Positions 11,086 through 25,100 of a stretch of 64,000 nucleotides of DNA are shown here, in pieces. Where the stretch lies: assembly GCA_022495005.1 (NCBI GenBank), contig JAGYXB010001010.1, forward strand, positions 2,666,001-2,730,000. The letters are read 5' to 3'. The position numbers were made by a program, and so were the translations under genes. Numbering within the stretch: the stretch's first letter is position 1; each line of letters opens with the position of its first letter. The notes under the pieces were generated by a model that had not been told where the DNA came from, did not search any database, and was given only the letters and a program-made list of their open reading frames with translations. The stretch comes from Rhyacophila brunnea (taxonomy: Eukaryota; Arthropoda; Insecta; Trichoptera; Rhyacophilidae).

Positions 11086-13560
11086 TATTGTATGTCAGCA
11101 TCAGTCAGTTGGATAAAGCCACGGATAGTATCCATACTGCCTCAAGTAAGTTTAATTTTAGATGGCAAGACACGGAAAGGGTTAAAATTAAATCAATATT
11201 TTTAAGCATGCTTATTATTTATTATTTGTGTCAAATTAAATTTCATATTATATAGAATTTTGTTTTATTTTAATTGATAAAAAAACTAAATAAATTCACT
11301 TTCACGATGTAGTGCATGAACGCTTCCCTTTTTAGAGTGTCGGTACCTATACCAAATTGTATTATTTAAAAATTGATTTTATATTAGGTATATCGATCGT
11401 GTTTAAGGGGACGCTCTACAGAATTGCCCTTGAGAATTGAAAATATGATTTTTTTACATGTGGTCCGGAATTGTTGCTCTACTGGTAATATGCAAAGGTC
11501 GCCGACAATGCTTTGGTCTAAAGTAATAATAATGATCTCTTATTTAATTTAAATCATAACACTGTCAAAGTGTATAAAATATGGGGGGACCAAAAAATGA
11601 TATCTTCTAATATACGTAAATGTTACTAAATTCAATTTGTTAATCAGGTGTTTGGTGGAAAACATTGCAACCAATATGATGGATAGCCACGATATAAACT
11701 TAATAATAATATATTAATAACGTTTTAACCTGAAATTGTCCGAGAGCTAAACATACGAAGGATGTTGAAATACATATCTACCTACATTTTTATTTCATGT
11801 GCTATCCAAAAAACATTATTAATGAATAGTATTTATTTTGAATATGTAAGACCTATTACATAACTATTTTAAAAAAATGGGTACATATTGTTTAATTCTA
11901 ATGCATATTTAAAAAAAAATTAATATAGTGATGTCTGTTTATTATAAAGAAAGTGACTTTTTATTAAAAGAAATGAAAATATAATTAATTATATTTTCAT
12001 TTCTTTTAAAATGGAATTCTACCAAGTAAATGCTAACTCAATTAATGACTTTTTATTACTTACCCGATTAGTTTAATTAATTTAGTCTGACACTTTTACA
12101 AACAAGTAACGCAACTTTACTTTTAGTTGGTAGGTACAATAATTATTAATTAATAAAAGCCAATGCAAGAAATAATTTATACTCATAAAAAATGGTCACC
12201 CATAGATTTTTTTTTATTCAAAGCTAGCGATCGCAGAGAACAAGACAAAAAAACTGCCGACTTTATCGAATCAATCACCCAGGGCTGTCGAAGACGTCTT
12301 ACTTGTTTTTATGATAAATTGTTTTTAATTGTGTGCAATTTGGCGGGAAAATATAATATATACAGTTGCTTACCATTCGGTTATCCCATGAGCTGGGTTT
12401 TGTTTACTCTTTTGCTGACATCCTACAGTTTTATCTGATATTATAAAAGTCACACAGTACAACAGTGTTTAAATCTAATATGTAATTGCACCGGTTTAAT
12501 TAAAAACTATAACGAAATTAACATTTTAATGATTTACAGATTTTCCTATGTTATATCAACTTAATAGCAATTTTAATGAGACCAGATACATATGACGATA
12601 TATCCAAAATACACATCATCAGATAATATGTGAAATATTTTGATAAGCAAAAAAATAAGAACAATACAAAAATAACATAACATAATCAGCTAGTCTTTTC
12701 ATAATTATTTTAGATGAATGTTGTATGCCGTTTGACGCTTGGAAGTATGTAATTATTCCATCGGTACAGTAAGCTATTTTTAACTTTAAATTTGTAACTC
12801 TTTAAAACGTAAAATTAGATTCATATTATTTTGACAGCCCTGTATTCGTTCGGCCGGTTTCAGATTACGTCGCAAACATGTTATGTTTGAAGGGAATAAT
12901 AATAATGATATTCGTTCGACCGAGAATTGTAATTAATAATTATTGCGTTTCTTAAAATAAATCCCCGATGGTTAGAGGTTTTTGAGGTTAGACTGAATTA
13001 AAATGACGTCCTTTCAACGCTGAGGTTTATTTCTGACTAAACTATGAATGACCTTGTTCCTGTTCAGCTGAGTCTTAAGAAAAAGGGCGTAACCCTCACA
13101 GAACAAATTTTACAGGAGGGGCAAAAAACGTTTTGTTGAATGATTTTAGATTTTTTTTTTTTAAATAAGCACATACATAGGGTGCATGACGATTGATGAT
13201 TTGGTGTACTATATTTTGAATCTAATAATAATTGAAGACGTTAATATAGAAAAATCATTAAAATTGAGGTTAAATGCTTTTTTCCTTAAATTAAAACTTA
13301 ATTTAACTCAATTAAAACCTGAAATAAGATAATAATTTGGTATTTGCGGCTTACTTCTTTTTTATAGAACGTGTATTTAGTTGTATACATTGTCAATATC
13401 TAATAAAAGCACTTTTCGAAAAATCGAGGGTTACGCTCTTTTTCCTAAACACAGTCGCTGTGTATTATTTCCATGTGTCATGAATGACACGCGTACCATA
13501 AGTTCACCACCACTAGCTGATTATATTAATTCTTCTTTTATGTATGTATTTTAAAATCAG
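11086..13560. other. Region upstream of gene E, first exon expected here
   Basis: Gene E needs a 5' exon ending in phase 1, and this is where it should lie. A short hydrophobic frame at 12388 (MSWVLFTLLL) resembles a signal peptide but lacks a good donor. ATG 12717 ends at a GTATGT donor but is not hydrophobic. No choice is supported. Confidence 0.4.
11964..12009. repeat. 46-base perfect palindrome
   Basis: Arms of 23 bases, centred on AATTAATT, pair without a mismatch. It may be the core of a tiny foldback element or a chance AT palindrome. Confidence 0.7.
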
Positions 13561-13812
13561 AATATATTTATGCACCTCACCTGGGAAGTGTGTATAAGAT
13601 ACATTTGAATATAAAGAAATGGGCCGATGCACGGACAATATGCGAATCCGAAGGAGGTTACCTTGCCATCATCAACAGCGTGGCTGAAAAAGACTTTTTG
13701 GTGAAGATCTTCAACGAACCTGACAACAGAATCTTCTATGCAGTTTATTCAGATTACGCATTTTTGGGATTCCATGACATATTTACCGAAGGTCAATTTG
13801 TCACAGTAGAAG
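13561..13812 (+). CDS. Gene E exon, first CTLD half
   Basis: Acceptor AATCAG and donor G|GTACAA bound 252 bases, phase 1 at both ends. This is the same size as the corresponding exons in genes A and C. It encodes APHLGSVYKIHLN, KKWADARTICESEGGYLAI and DIFTEGQF. Confidence 0.9.
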
Positions 13813-15773
13813 GTACAATTATTGAATATTAAATACATAGTATGGCAATGATTTGGTGTGCTTATTCATTTGGTTAAGTCATTTGGCATGTGGTGTATAA
13901 TATGAGAGTGTAGGTACTATATTTATAACGACAAATTATACGATAAAATATATTATATAAATATTAAGAGCTCACATGCTCTGCAAATGTAAACAATGAA
14001 GAATCTGGTACATCTTTAGGACCTTATTTTGAACAAAATATTTGGTTTATAGAAAACATGCATAATATTATACCATTAGGTATATTCCCTACCTGTTTGC
14101 ATTCAATAAAATAGTATTTGAAGCTGTTCGTTTCAAAGTCGGTTACCTACAATATATTCCGCCATTTTGAAATAATCGCAAAAATCTTTATGTATATTTA
14201 GGAGTGCAAATATAATATTTAATTTTTGTAAAATTATTACCTAATAAACAATTATAAAACGCTAAAAAAAGAAAGTCGATAAAATAATTAAAAAATTATG
14301 TTTTAAGTTGGTCGCAAAATATAAAAAAAACTATGATGATGAATATCATTATATTCATATGTTGATGAATAAACTGATGAATGAATATAACCGATTTTGC
14401 AATCAACTTCTGGTTTAATTATATTTAACTAGCAAATGGAACTGGGTTTGATATTTTATAATAAACTATATAATATAATATAATTATGTACGTTATAAAA
14501 GTATTTAAAGAATTAGAATCAAGAAAAATATAAAAAAGAATTTGATATGAAGCTACTTTAACCTACTTTGAAACTAAAAGCCTTTTTTGATGACTATTTA
14601 AAATACAATATTATTATTATTTAAAATTATTATTGTAAACATAAATCCATATATCAAATGTCCATAGTTATAGCACAAATTAAATTTATACTTTTAATTT
14701 TAAATATAAATAATCGGTAAAAGTTATATTGGCGTTTGCAGCTGCCTCGCAATTTTGGAAATATTGAAACTTTTTACGTTGTGCATCTACATACAAAAAG
14801 AAGAAGTTTGAAAAAGAGAAGAGTTTTGTATTTTTCTTATTTTGCAGAACTTATTTGAAAGAAGGGCCAATTTATCCATTTTCTAATTTTTCACGGGCCG
14901 CAGTGGGTAAAAGTGTAGAAAAATAATGATATAATATTATACTAGATGAGACATACATTTTATTATTTTGAATTTAATAATTACAAATCAGCTACTCCAA
15001 TCACTCTCCACTCTGCATTACGTACATATTATGTATTTTTACGATAGAAAAATATAATTTTGTCGCACTCAATAAGAAAAAAGGTGATGAAGTAGGTACT
15101 TGCTATTTTAGACCGCATGAGGCCCATGGGCCGCGGTTCGTGCATCACTGGTTTAAACACTGATATTATAGTTTGCTCTTTTTCCAATCAAGTCAAATTG
15201 TCGCTCGGAAACAGTATTATATATTATTTATGCGAACCACATCGACAGAATAAAAATCATATGGTATTTTAATTAAAATTAATTCAACTCAATTAAGTAT
15301 TTTAATGATTAGCAGTAGATGATTTCAAAATACCATGGCAATTATTGTGTTATATAATATAAATATATTTCTTATTAGTATTGTTAATCCAATAACTTTC
15401 CATGAATTTAATTACTGAGTGAAGATGACGAGCTAAAGATATATCACTTAACCCAATGCTTACGGACCGCACAAAATTGTGTTTTTGCTAATTGCTTTTC
15501 AAATGCAAATTGACACGTTAATTAAAAAATTAATTAAAAGAGCCAGATGAAATAAATTATGTACCTAATTGAAAGATTTGTTTACTTTTTCAAGGTGACT
15601 TGTTACACCTTACTGGATTCACGCAATGGAATGTGGGTCAACCAGATAATGCACAAGGAAAAGAAAACTGTGGATCAATGCACAAGACTGGACTTCTCAA
15701 CGACTTACCCTGTGACGTACCAGCGGTGTTTATTTGCGAAAGAAATGTAATAGTTAGCAACGTGCATACTTAA
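13561..15773 (+). CDS. Gene E: single-domain C-type lectin with QPD motif
   Basis: Two exons, 13561-13812 and 15595-15773, join in phase 1 and end at TAA. The 143 or so residues form one complete CTLD. In order it has YKIHLNIKKWADARTICESE (first helix and cysteine), GGYLAIINS, FLGFHDIFTEG (WIGL-like strand), then WNVGQPDN, ENCGSM, a LLNDLPC loop and AVFICER. QPD followed by ND is the canonical galactose-type calcium site, and the layout resembles insect hemolymph lipopolysaccharide-binding lectins. The signal-peptide exon has not been found upstream, so the start is open. The gene runs opposite to its neighbours A and D, and its exon boundaries match theirs, so it shares ancestry. Its likely role, inferred from the family, is as a secreted pattern-recognition lectin. 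Confidence 0.88.
14120..14590. repeat. Repeat shared with gene D intron
   Basis: It contains TTCAAAGTCGG, CAATTATAAAACGC, GAATCAAGAAAAATA and ACTTTGAAACTAA in the same order as 4366-4745. Divergence is high. Confidence 0.45.
14862..15152. mobile_element. Possible hAT-like terminal fragment
   Basis: The right end (CATGAGGCCCATGGGCCGCG...GCATCACTGG) resembles the GGCCC-rich subterminal part of hAT elements, and GGGCCGCAGTGG occurs at the left. No target duplication was found. Confidence 0.35.
15466..15550. repeat. Short dispersed repeat shared with 61566-61660
   Basis: The two copies share GTGTTTTTGCTAAT, TTTTCAAATGCAAAT and AATTAATTAAAAG. At the other site the block interrupts a SINE. Confidence 0.6.
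15595..15773 (+). CDS. Gene E terminal exon with QPD and ND motifs
   Basis: The exon follows TTTTCAAG and starts in phase 1. The correct frame reads DLLHLTGFTQWNVGQPDN, ENCGSMHKTG, NDLPCDVPAVFICER and ends VHT before TAA. An overlapping frame from 15559 is open but lacks the CTLD residues. Confidence 0.9.
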
Positions 15774-15777
15774 TAAA
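15772..15777 (+). terminator. Possible polyadenylation signal of gene E
   Basis: AATAAA overlaps the TAA stop codon. A signal this close to the stop would leave a very short 3' UTR, so a later signal may be used. Confidence 0.35.
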
Positions 15778-15945
15778 CAATATTTAGAATTATCCTCATA
15801 TAGTTTCATTTATTAACAACCAATATATGAATCTATTAGTTTCTCTACTCTATCTCTACTTTTATTTTTATAATATTCTTATTGACTCTGTATCAAATCC
15901 AGTGCTGTTTTTGTGGTGTTATAAACATACCACATGTGCGCGAAT

Positions 15946-16109
15946 TTCGATAGTTTGACAGAAAATATGATGTAGTTAGAGCGACGCCGAGCGAGAGAAA
16001 AAACAATACCTAATTAAATTTACCCCACGTAATTCGTGCGCAGTAGAAGAAATTGAAATTTTAAGGTTAAGTTGTTAAATACATCATATTTTCTCTCAAA
16101 ACTATCGAA
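15946..16109. mobile_element. Short MITE with TTCGATAGTTT ends
   Basis: TTCGATAGTTTGACAGAAAA at the left is mirrored by TTTTCTCTCAAAACTATCGAA at the right. The core (GCGACGCCGAGCGAGAG, AATTCGTGCGCAGTAGAA) recurs at 34649-34750 upstream of gene A. Confidence 0.65.
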
Positions 16110-16403
16110 CTTTGCTCTTATTTTGTATATTTATAACTATCAATTATTATCGGTGGAAAAACATTGTATTAATTAGAATAACATACTGTTTATAAAGTAC
16201 TAATCCGCTAATTTTATCTATAATCAGAACCGGTTTTATCCGGTTTAAAGGGACATTGTCAACTGGTACTGAATATACCTACAATAATACAACAAAGGCA
16301 AATTATTTTTGTTCAATTGAAGCGAAAAAATATGGTTCTGTACAATTTATTAAACTAAGTGGAATTAGTACCACATATTAATATTGTCTTTCATTTTAAT
16401 TAA

Positions 16404-17560
16404 TTATATATAATTTTGAAGCCTTATTATCCTTTATATTTATTTTAAACGTTTGACGATTGCATAAAGTATTTTTATTACATAAAATAGTATTCTTTTA
16501 AACCTCTCGATCTAATGTTTTATAATATAGTCATATTTCAGTACGCCCATGTGCAGTGGTGTTAAGAGATTTTAGATTTATTAATTTTAAATCCATTTAT
16601 AAATTATGCATACGCTTACGATAATTTTGTAATATTCGTGATACCATATATTGATATCTTCTAGATCCTACTCTGATTAGAATTAGGTATTTTATTATTC
16701 AAAATGTATAAGACACATTCTCGAAGATGATTCTAAAGATACCGTTATGTCTTTGACATGCAGGTGATAAACATCTTATGAATAATGATTGCTTTATACA
16801 CTATTGACTAAGAGTGTAGTTTTGAATACGTTATTTCTTTGTCATTCCTGTGGTTGAGTTGTTAACATAGCTACAATTGACAAACTATAATTAAAGTAGG
16901 GAGTAAAATTATGTTAACGCGCGTGTTTGAACATGTACCTAACCGATTTTTTAAAAAAAAAATTTTAAACAGTACATGTTTAAACACGCGCGTTAATATC
17001 ATTTTACTCCCTACTTCAATTATAGTTGGTCAATTTATGGCTACGACCGTATGTTGTAGCTTAACCACTGGGGAATGACAAAAGAAATGGCGTATTTCAA
17101 AAAAACACTACCTTTTTCTTAGGTCAATAATTATTATAAAGCAATCATTATTCATAAGATGTTTATCACACTTGAATGTTCAAAAACATAGTTTATAATA
17201 AAAATCTTTAGAATCATCTTCAAATGCGTTAATCTTGCCGATTTTTTGAATAATAAAATGCCTAATTCTTGTCAAATTTGGGATCACAGAGATTATCAAT
17301 ATTATTTTTTATCGTGAATATTTTACAAAAATTATCTCATAATAAATTATGCTAATAGTTTTATAAATGCGTTTAAAAATTGTTAAATGTAAAAAATCGT
17401 AACACCACTGCACAGTTATGTACCGAAATATGACTATATTCTAAAACATTAGAGCGAGAGGTTTAAAAGAATACTATTTTATGTAACAAAAATACTTCAT
17501 GCAGTCATCAAATGTTTAAAATAACTATAAAGGATAATAAGGCTTCAAAATTATATATAA
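16404..17560. mobile_element. 1.16 kb long inverted repeat (foldback element)
   Basis: The left end TTATATATAATTTTGAAGCC is mirrored at the right (GGCTTCAAAATTATATATAA). Similarity runs through arms of roughly 550 bases (for example CAGTGGTGTTA/AACACCACTGC and ACGCGCGTGTTT/AAACACGCGCGT) to an A/T-rich centre near 16955. The arms have diverged by small indels and substitutions. There is no open frame. Confidence 0.85.
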
Positions 17561-18480
17561 ATAGATTATCTACAACGTTTAAGGAGTGTCCAGGATCATG
17601 GTTTGAAAATACAATAAAAACTCAATTTTGACCTACGACGAGCATGTCCCCCCTTAACCGAAGACTGATTTCAAAGGCTGTTATAAATATTCGTCATTGC
17701 CATTTTTATTTTTTGCTCAACTTTAAACCAGGTGTTTATTAATTTCAAAGACGTTAAGTAAATTTTATTCTACTAATCGCTTTTTCTAATTAATCACTAA
17801 TATATTTGTAAAAATAAAGTAGAAGAATTTTGAGGTAAATATACAGAATCAATGCACCAAGTATAATTAGCTCAAGGGGTAAAAATCAAGAAATGGGTGC
17901 GAGTAGTACTTACGAGGAAATAATAAAATTTGGATGCCAGGACAAATGGGCATATGTGTGCTGTATAGATTAATAAAACACGCACGTTACAACTTGAACC
18001 AGCAAGTAGACGAGGAAGTCAAAACATGTGTCTTTTCCACAACCATATCATCTCGTGTTATTCATTATAGGTTGATATCACAGAACAGATAATAAATAGA
18101 ATACTGATATTAGGTAGGCAGGTAGGCTATATTCAATACGCCGCATCTTGATGCAGGATTTTGAATGTGTGAGTGTCCTACGAAAATGAAGCACGCATTA
18201 CGCACGTGCAATAGTGTGTGTAATACAAATACACCAACAGTAAATGAGCGTAAATGCATAAACCGAGAGCAGTTTTCTGTACTAGACGTAAAACGTATTC
18301 TTGACACGTGTGTAAGTTTAACCCGGATTCTTCTTTACTCGAGTCAGTTACCTGCTATCGCCTTACCCGTTATGTATTTCAGTTCCCATTATTTCTGAGT
18401 TCCCTGGTTGATACTTTATAGTAGACTTGCTTGTCTTCTTGCGGTCTCAACTTGTAACGTACGTATATAATAATAATAAT
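17561..18480. other. Intergenic, nothing recognised
   Basis: Two overlapping open frames on opposite strands near 18110-18400 have no family signature. The 17690-17820 part weakly resembles the AAAGTCGG repeat. Confidence 0.4.
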
Positions 18481-19170
18481 ATGTTCACGCATTAGGCATA
18501 AAGCCCATTGACGCAGCGAGTGCGGCGCTCGCGCAAAATTTCTACAAGTGGCGCGTAAATCAACGAAAATACAACGTAATCAAATACGCCAGCGCCCACT
18601 GGATTTCACGACGCATTATACGCGCACGCCGCATGAATCATCGTTTTTCGCGAATCACCGCTTCTCGGCGATACGAATGAAAGAAAATACAATGGAGTCC
18701 ATTCATTGAACACGGCTACCAAAATTACGCTGCTCGAGGCGTCGTCGATCGACGGGCGAAAAGCAATTATTTACTAACAGAGAATCATTGTTTAATTTTA
18801 TTGCGTGTCAAGTTTATCGCTGGTTGAATAATGTCGTCGTAAATATTAATTACAAGATCCGAAATAATATAATATTTTTATTGCTTTGTTATGAGAGGCG
18901 CTGTAATAATATTTATTTTGTGCTGCTTAGGCCGCTTATTACATAGGTGAAGGGTAATGCGCGGCACGAGACGTGTGATTATGGTTATGAATAAACGCTG
19001 CATACGCGGACTTCGCCCGCTCGACGCGTTCTATGGGCACCATCGCTTATACTCATCTATAGGGCGTCCAATTATTGTTCCTGCGTCAAGTTGCCGTCGT
19101 ACAATCAGCGGCTCCCACTCAGCGCTCCGAATCATCCTAGAGTCTATGATAGGCTAGATCCTCTAGATCA
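18480..19170. other. CpG-rich block of unknown nature
   Basis: The block contains dense CG dinucleotides (GTGCGGCGCTCGCGC, ACGCGCACGCCGC, GGCGTCGTCGATCGACGGGCG) in otherwise very AT-rich DNA. GCCCATTGACGC near the left and a mirrored GCGTTCTATGGGC near 19023-19035 suggest degenerate inverted ends, so a transposon is possible. A promoter is the other option. Confidence 0.4.
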
Positions 19171-20491
19171 TACACTCGATAGAGCATGTTTCATAATATT
19201 TAATATAACAATCAAAAGATATAATATACACTGTTATTTATTTCAAGATATTTTATTTATGCTTATGGATGCAAATGCTCTAAAGAGGCCAAATTGATAT
19301 GAAGTCTGGGTTGTGTTTCTCTGAACAACCTCTAAATTTAAAAAGTAACATAATAATATATATTATGTCACTATAATATTTTATTTATTTTCAATTATCA
19401 CGTAAATACGTATAGCAAATTATAAATTTTTGAATTACTGATAGGTATTTTAAGTTCGTGTTCATTTATATATTACACTAATATGCATTCGATAAAATTT
19501 TCTATTCATTTTGCGATTTGTATTTGATATGATATGACGTGTACCTATGTATTTTATATTATCATTATTATGACAAAGTCCATACTTTCCCATTCAATTT
19601 TGATTTTCATAATAAGACATAAAGATGACACAAATAATTATATTTCATATAAAGTCTACTGGTTGTTTAAGCTTAGTATTATAATGTTCTTATTTCAATT
19701 AAAATTTTACAGTTTCCAACATTAAAGTGACCAAAACTGCGAATTACTGTTTCATTTTTAAAATCAAAATGTGTTACGTATACTTTCCGTTTCTTTAGTA
19801 CGGAGTATTGTTGAATTTGGATCCACTACCTGGAGGCCTTATGGGGTTTCCGACAAGTTTGTTTTAGAGCGTGTCTGAAAGAAATTTCTTCGATATCTTC
19901 ATTTCAACGTATACACATTTTTTTGATAATTTCTCAAACGCGTTTTTAGGACTATATTATTCTTCAAAGCATGCTCTCCTTTCAATCTCTTGGAGAGGAA
20001 AAAAATGTATGCACTCCTCGATTAAATGCGTGGTCCTCTGACCTCTTTTCGATGAAAATTATTTCCTCGTGACAATCTTATCATGTATCTATTATACATT
20101 AAGCTTCCTATATACGTAGACATTTTTAGTGATGCATTTTGTATTTTGTTTTTCAATTTAATTTTTGTTACAATTTTTTTTCCCTTTTTATTTTTTTCTA
20201 TACAATTATTATTCTAAATCTCATGTTATTAATGAATTAATACTTAAGTATATAAAGTATTTTTTTAATAAATAAGTTATTTAATATTATACATTACAAA
20301 TGCCATTGTCATATAGTAATTTAAAACAATAAAAACCAAAATACCTAAATAATTTTGAATCCAAAGATGAACTTACAATTTAATAACAAAATGATTATAA
20401 AATTCACATTTAATAAATACCCGATATATTTATTACTACGTCATATTATTTTACCATTATTTTTATTATCGAATGAGGGCTTTGGAGACAA
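19171..20491. other. Intergenic, nothing recognised
   Basis: AT-rich. The segment 19800-20080 is somewhat richer in G+C but holds no family-like frame. Confidence 0.4.
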
Positions 20492-20707
20492 AAATGGCAG
20501 TTTCTATTTTCTCAGCTAGCAAAGCTTTCAAAACGTATTTTTTTATAGATATAATTTCGGAACAATTAATTCTAAAATGTTATATTTTGTTATTAGGATT
20601 CAACTAATATTTAAAAATACTTTTTTTTCCAAACATAATACCTTTAATAAAGAAATAAGCCATTTTTATTGACCTACCAACTTTTAATGAAAATGGAAAC
20701 TGCCATT
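20492..20707. mobile_element. Inverted-repeat element, AATGGCAGTTTC ends
   Basis: AATGGCAGTTTCTATTTTC is mirrored by GAAAATGGAAACTGCCATT. The core is about 175 bases and non-coding. Confidence 0.6.
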
Positions 20708-21736
20708 CTATTAAAAAATATATTTTTTATTAGTACCTATACATAGAATATTTTTGAAAACTTTGTTTATAAGAATATATATTTTGTAATGACATGAAAA
20801 GGGAAGCTATAATATTATGTGTAAGTAAGAAGAGATAGAATGCTCAAATGGTTAAAGCAAGATTAATTAAAACGACTCCTAATATCAAGGCGAGTGATCG
20901 CGCTGTCACGTGGATAAGACTATCAGTGAAACTTGATTCTGTAGGATATATAAAAATGGATATTAGCAGAATATAAAAGATGTTAAATAAGCAAGCCGTG
21001 TAGGTGTATAATGTATAATATATTAATAATTTGGGCGCCAAGTGTGTTCTAAATATGTACTTAATGAAATACTCTAGATTTAAAGAAAACACTAATTTAA
21101 AGCGTTAAAAATATGTTTATTAAGAGCTCAAACGCATATTAACCTCATTAAAATAAATGAAAAATAGAAAAATGGTATTTACTGACAATGAAGACTCGTG
21201 ATCAATGTTTGCAAAGACAGAGAACTTATTAAAACATTACATAATATACATAATATGGATACTCAACTGTATGTCCTTTCATTTGCACTTATTCTATATA
21301 AAAAATTCAAATGAAGCTACTAGTCACATTGAGCTTTAAGTTGGTTACCGGCCGAGCGGAAACCGTCAGGCAAAATGTTTAAAGAGATCAGCCAAGGTTA
21401 AAGTGACCGAGTCAAAGCCCTTATGTAAAAGAAAAAAAACAATCTTGCGTCTTTTTCTAATTGCTCATCCCTATATACCTATTTTATGATAGGTATATTT
21501 GCAACGAGACAACATATAAGAGAGAAATTATATTATATTTTTGTTGAGCTGTCAATATTAAAAAAATAGAAGTTTTTGTTTTTGTTCCCAGAGCCCTCAC
21601 ACAATATACCCACCAACATTGTTTTTCCAAATATAACAAATATTAAAATCTATGAGGTAGATACAATGAGATTAAATGTATGATAAAAAATAGGCTTTAA
21701 AATAAATAAGTCAATGGCTTAATTTTAGAAATATTT
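20708..21736. other. Downstream of gene A, nothing recognised
   Basis: A minus-strand frame at 20844-21092 is hydrophobic by AT-rich composition only. No other signal was seen. Confidence 0.4.
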
Positions 21737-21742
21737 TTTATT
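21737..21742 (-). terminator. Possible polyadenylation signal of gene A
   Basis: AATAAA on the minus strand, about 260 bases after the gene A stop codon. Confidence 0.4.
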
Positions 21743-22003
21743 ATAATTACAGGATTAGTTACTTACATGGTTTCTTAAAATAATTACAACATAACTATCT
21801 ATGATTTTGTAATATTATGTGAAGTGGTAATTTAATACCGTTATAAAGATTACAAATTTAGACATTAAGTAAGACAAGTAAGTACTTACATCATTCACAC
21901 GGGCCAAAATTTATACAATAGCATAGAAACAAACAAAATAACAATTTTACAGTTACCGCTTCTAGATAAAATAAGTGAAGTAGTATGGATCCATTAAATC
22001 AAT

Positions 22004-22170
22004 TTAAAGATAACTGAGTGATTTTTTTTGACATGCAAACATCGCAGGAATATCACAGCCACCGGTTTGTATTGTGCCCCCTCTTACCATTGCACCGCAC
22101 CTCTGACCCGTGAAAATTTTTGGATAAAATAAGCTCCACTTAACATAGCCAGTATTTTTTAAAGAATCTC
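22004..22170 (-). CDS. Gene A exon 7, second half of CTLD3
   Basis: After a TCGACAG acceptor it encodes SLKNTGYVKWSLFYPK, TGQRCGAM, TGGCDIPAMFACQKK and ends SLSYL before TAA. The sugar-site triplet reads LFYPK, not EPN or QPD. Confidence 0.9.
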
Positions 22171-25100
22171 CTGTCGAAAAATACATGAATCAGTTATGTT
22201 ATGTAATTAAATATTTCATTATCACTTCCGGTCAAGGATTCGTGTTGTCATTTTCCAATTGAATTGACGTCTATATGGTACAAACCTATTCTAATACTTT
22301 TCAAATAAAGTTATTTTGTCAATTCTACGATATTTGAGCTATCTTTTCATATTCAATTAATGTGTAAAACTTCTGCATGTCTTAACAAAATACACTACTT
22401 AATAATGACGCAGCCATACTAGAAAGACGTATCGTGATGCATCAGAAGCACATCCGAAGCCCATATTTTGTATGAAGGGGTGCACACTAGAGGTAAGTTG
22501 GAAATACTATCACTAGTTTGTGTACTCAAGTATCGGATGAAACTACCCATACTCAGTACGTATGGCCCAATAAACTTGTTCCAAAAAACTTGTGATGATA
22601 TCATCGCGAGTCGCTGGCTAGTTGGTAAACTTTCAATACTATTGACATTAAATGCCCACTCGAATACAATTATATTTAAATTTATTAGTCTATGCATGCG
22701 AATAACATCATCTTATGTATGAACAATAGGTCATAAATTTTCTGTAGCAGCATATTATTTCCTCGGAAATGTGGTGAATGACTGAGGTGACGCAGTTTAC
22801 AATAAAAAAAATCAGTGTTATTCATTTTTTGTAACAAAATATTATAACATAACATAAAAACAACTAATAAATTTTAAATGTGTTTAAAATTTTATAATAA
22901 ATGGGACATTTCGAAAAGACCAGCTCAGTGTATTTTTAGCGATTCTATTGAAGCCGATATTTCAAAGTTTTAGTTCCAGTTTAGTATGAGACTACGCACG
23001 CCAAACGCTCTATATAGTATTCAAAATACTAGTAAGTATTTTTGAACACGTTTTGATACTAAGTATTTTTTATACTGGTCGTAAGTATACATAGTCTTCA
23101 AAATCGACCAGTTTTCCCACCTCTAGTGCACACTATTCTGACGCCAGTATTATTCAAAATATAGGCTTTCGATGTGCTTCTGATGCATCACGACACGACA
23201 TGTTAGTCTAGTATGAATCCGGCGTAAGTCTTCCACTATAATAAATATTATACACTATTATTCTAGGGTACTACATAATATATTCGTGGAAAATAGGTAG
23301 GTACCTATGGTAGATTCATAATTAATACTGTCAAGTACCTATAAGGCATTGACCGTACTTTAGATGGTTCTATACCTGTGCATATATATGACAAGGGTCA
23401 TCGGTTTAACCTTATTGCGTAAATTGAGATTCCAAAAACTCCAGAGATTACCTACGTTATAAATGTTTATGATAACCGGTTTAATAGTTATTAAACCGGT
23501 TAAAATTGTTTTAATACTCAATGATATTCAACCCCATAAAAATAAATCTTTCTTGTGTGATGAAAATGGATAGAATAAAAAAAAAACTAAAAAAAAACTA
23601 AAACTACGCCACTGGTGTGAACGAGAAAGAAATCAGATATTAGCATATTATTAAACCACCTTACTATGTCATACTCATCAATGTCATCATGACTATCAAA
23701 GCGTGAATGTTTGTAATCTGGATCTCTAGAATTATTGGTAATGGTAGCCCTTTCCGAAGATGAATTTATTGCGCGAAACAGCTGTCAACATACACACCAA
23801 AAATATCGAAGGATTACAAAAAACTTTGTTTCAAACCCGTATTTTCTTTTTTTTTTAGAATTATTAATAACCATGTCCTTGCTTTTTCGTACAAGGTGGT
23901 TGTTAGCAATTTTGAACAATCACAAACACCTAGGCTTTGAGAAAAACACATAAATATTGTGTTGTCCTGACCGGGAATCAAACCCAGGAACTCTCGAGTG
24001 GAAGGCAAGCGCCTTAAGCACTGCACCACAAGAGCCGCCTTAAAAACCGTATTGTAGTTTGATATAAATAGTAGAAAATATAATTATATAATATTATTTT
24101 AGATAGGGCTCTTATTATAAACGATGCATGTATTTTAAATAAAAAGTATGTTCATACATTTTTAAATTTTATAATATACTTATATTATATTCGGTATTGA
24201 ATAAAAGTTAACTTAGTTGAAAGTCAATAATAGATTTACTCAATAAATAACATAGTTTGGTACCAGTTATTTGGAAAATTTGAAATAGTACCAGTAGTAC
24301 CACGATAATAATTAACCACTGCTTAAAAATATCTCCAGTATAAAAATAAGAACTCTTTTAAAGTTATTGTGATTAATTTCCTTTCAACTGAGTCATTTAC
24401 GTTGACAGCTGTTTCGGGCTATAAACCCATCTTCGGAACTACTATACTTATGTAAAATTTATTTGTAACACGATAGTGAATTCATTGTAAATTTCTATAA
24501 ATACAATATACCATTGTACAGGCGTGACTATATTCTTAATTTAAATACAAAACGCGGTCAAATACAATATTAAAACAATCACAAAAAATATACCAACCGT
24601 TGACTGTCTTGTACGTCCCTTCAATAAATAAGTCATGGAAACCCACGTGAATTATGGATTTATCATAATGGACATCAACCGGCGCCTGAAGTTCTTCCAT
24701 TCCTTTATTTAAAATATTAGCTTCAACTTGGTCGTTAATTATAAATAATGTGGCATTTTCTAATTTGCAGATTTCTAGAGCATTGTGCCAATTCTTGGGA
24801 ATATTGTGATACTTTACACATTTTTCATTTCCAGGGATTTTTTTATATCCTAAAATCAGTAAATATGAATAATAATATATTTATAATAAAAAACTCACAC
24901 AATATCTTAGGGATACATCGGTACGACCGCGTTACAAACACTCGTGTTTGTGAGTGGACACGGCAGTCCTCGGTGATGGAAGTAATCACGAAGAGACGAT
25001 CCACGTGGTTGGGACATAACGTGCTCCAGATGCCGCCATAGAGTGCGACACTCCGTATCCTTCTGGCACAACCTCATGCGTACCGTCACTGTAGCTGATC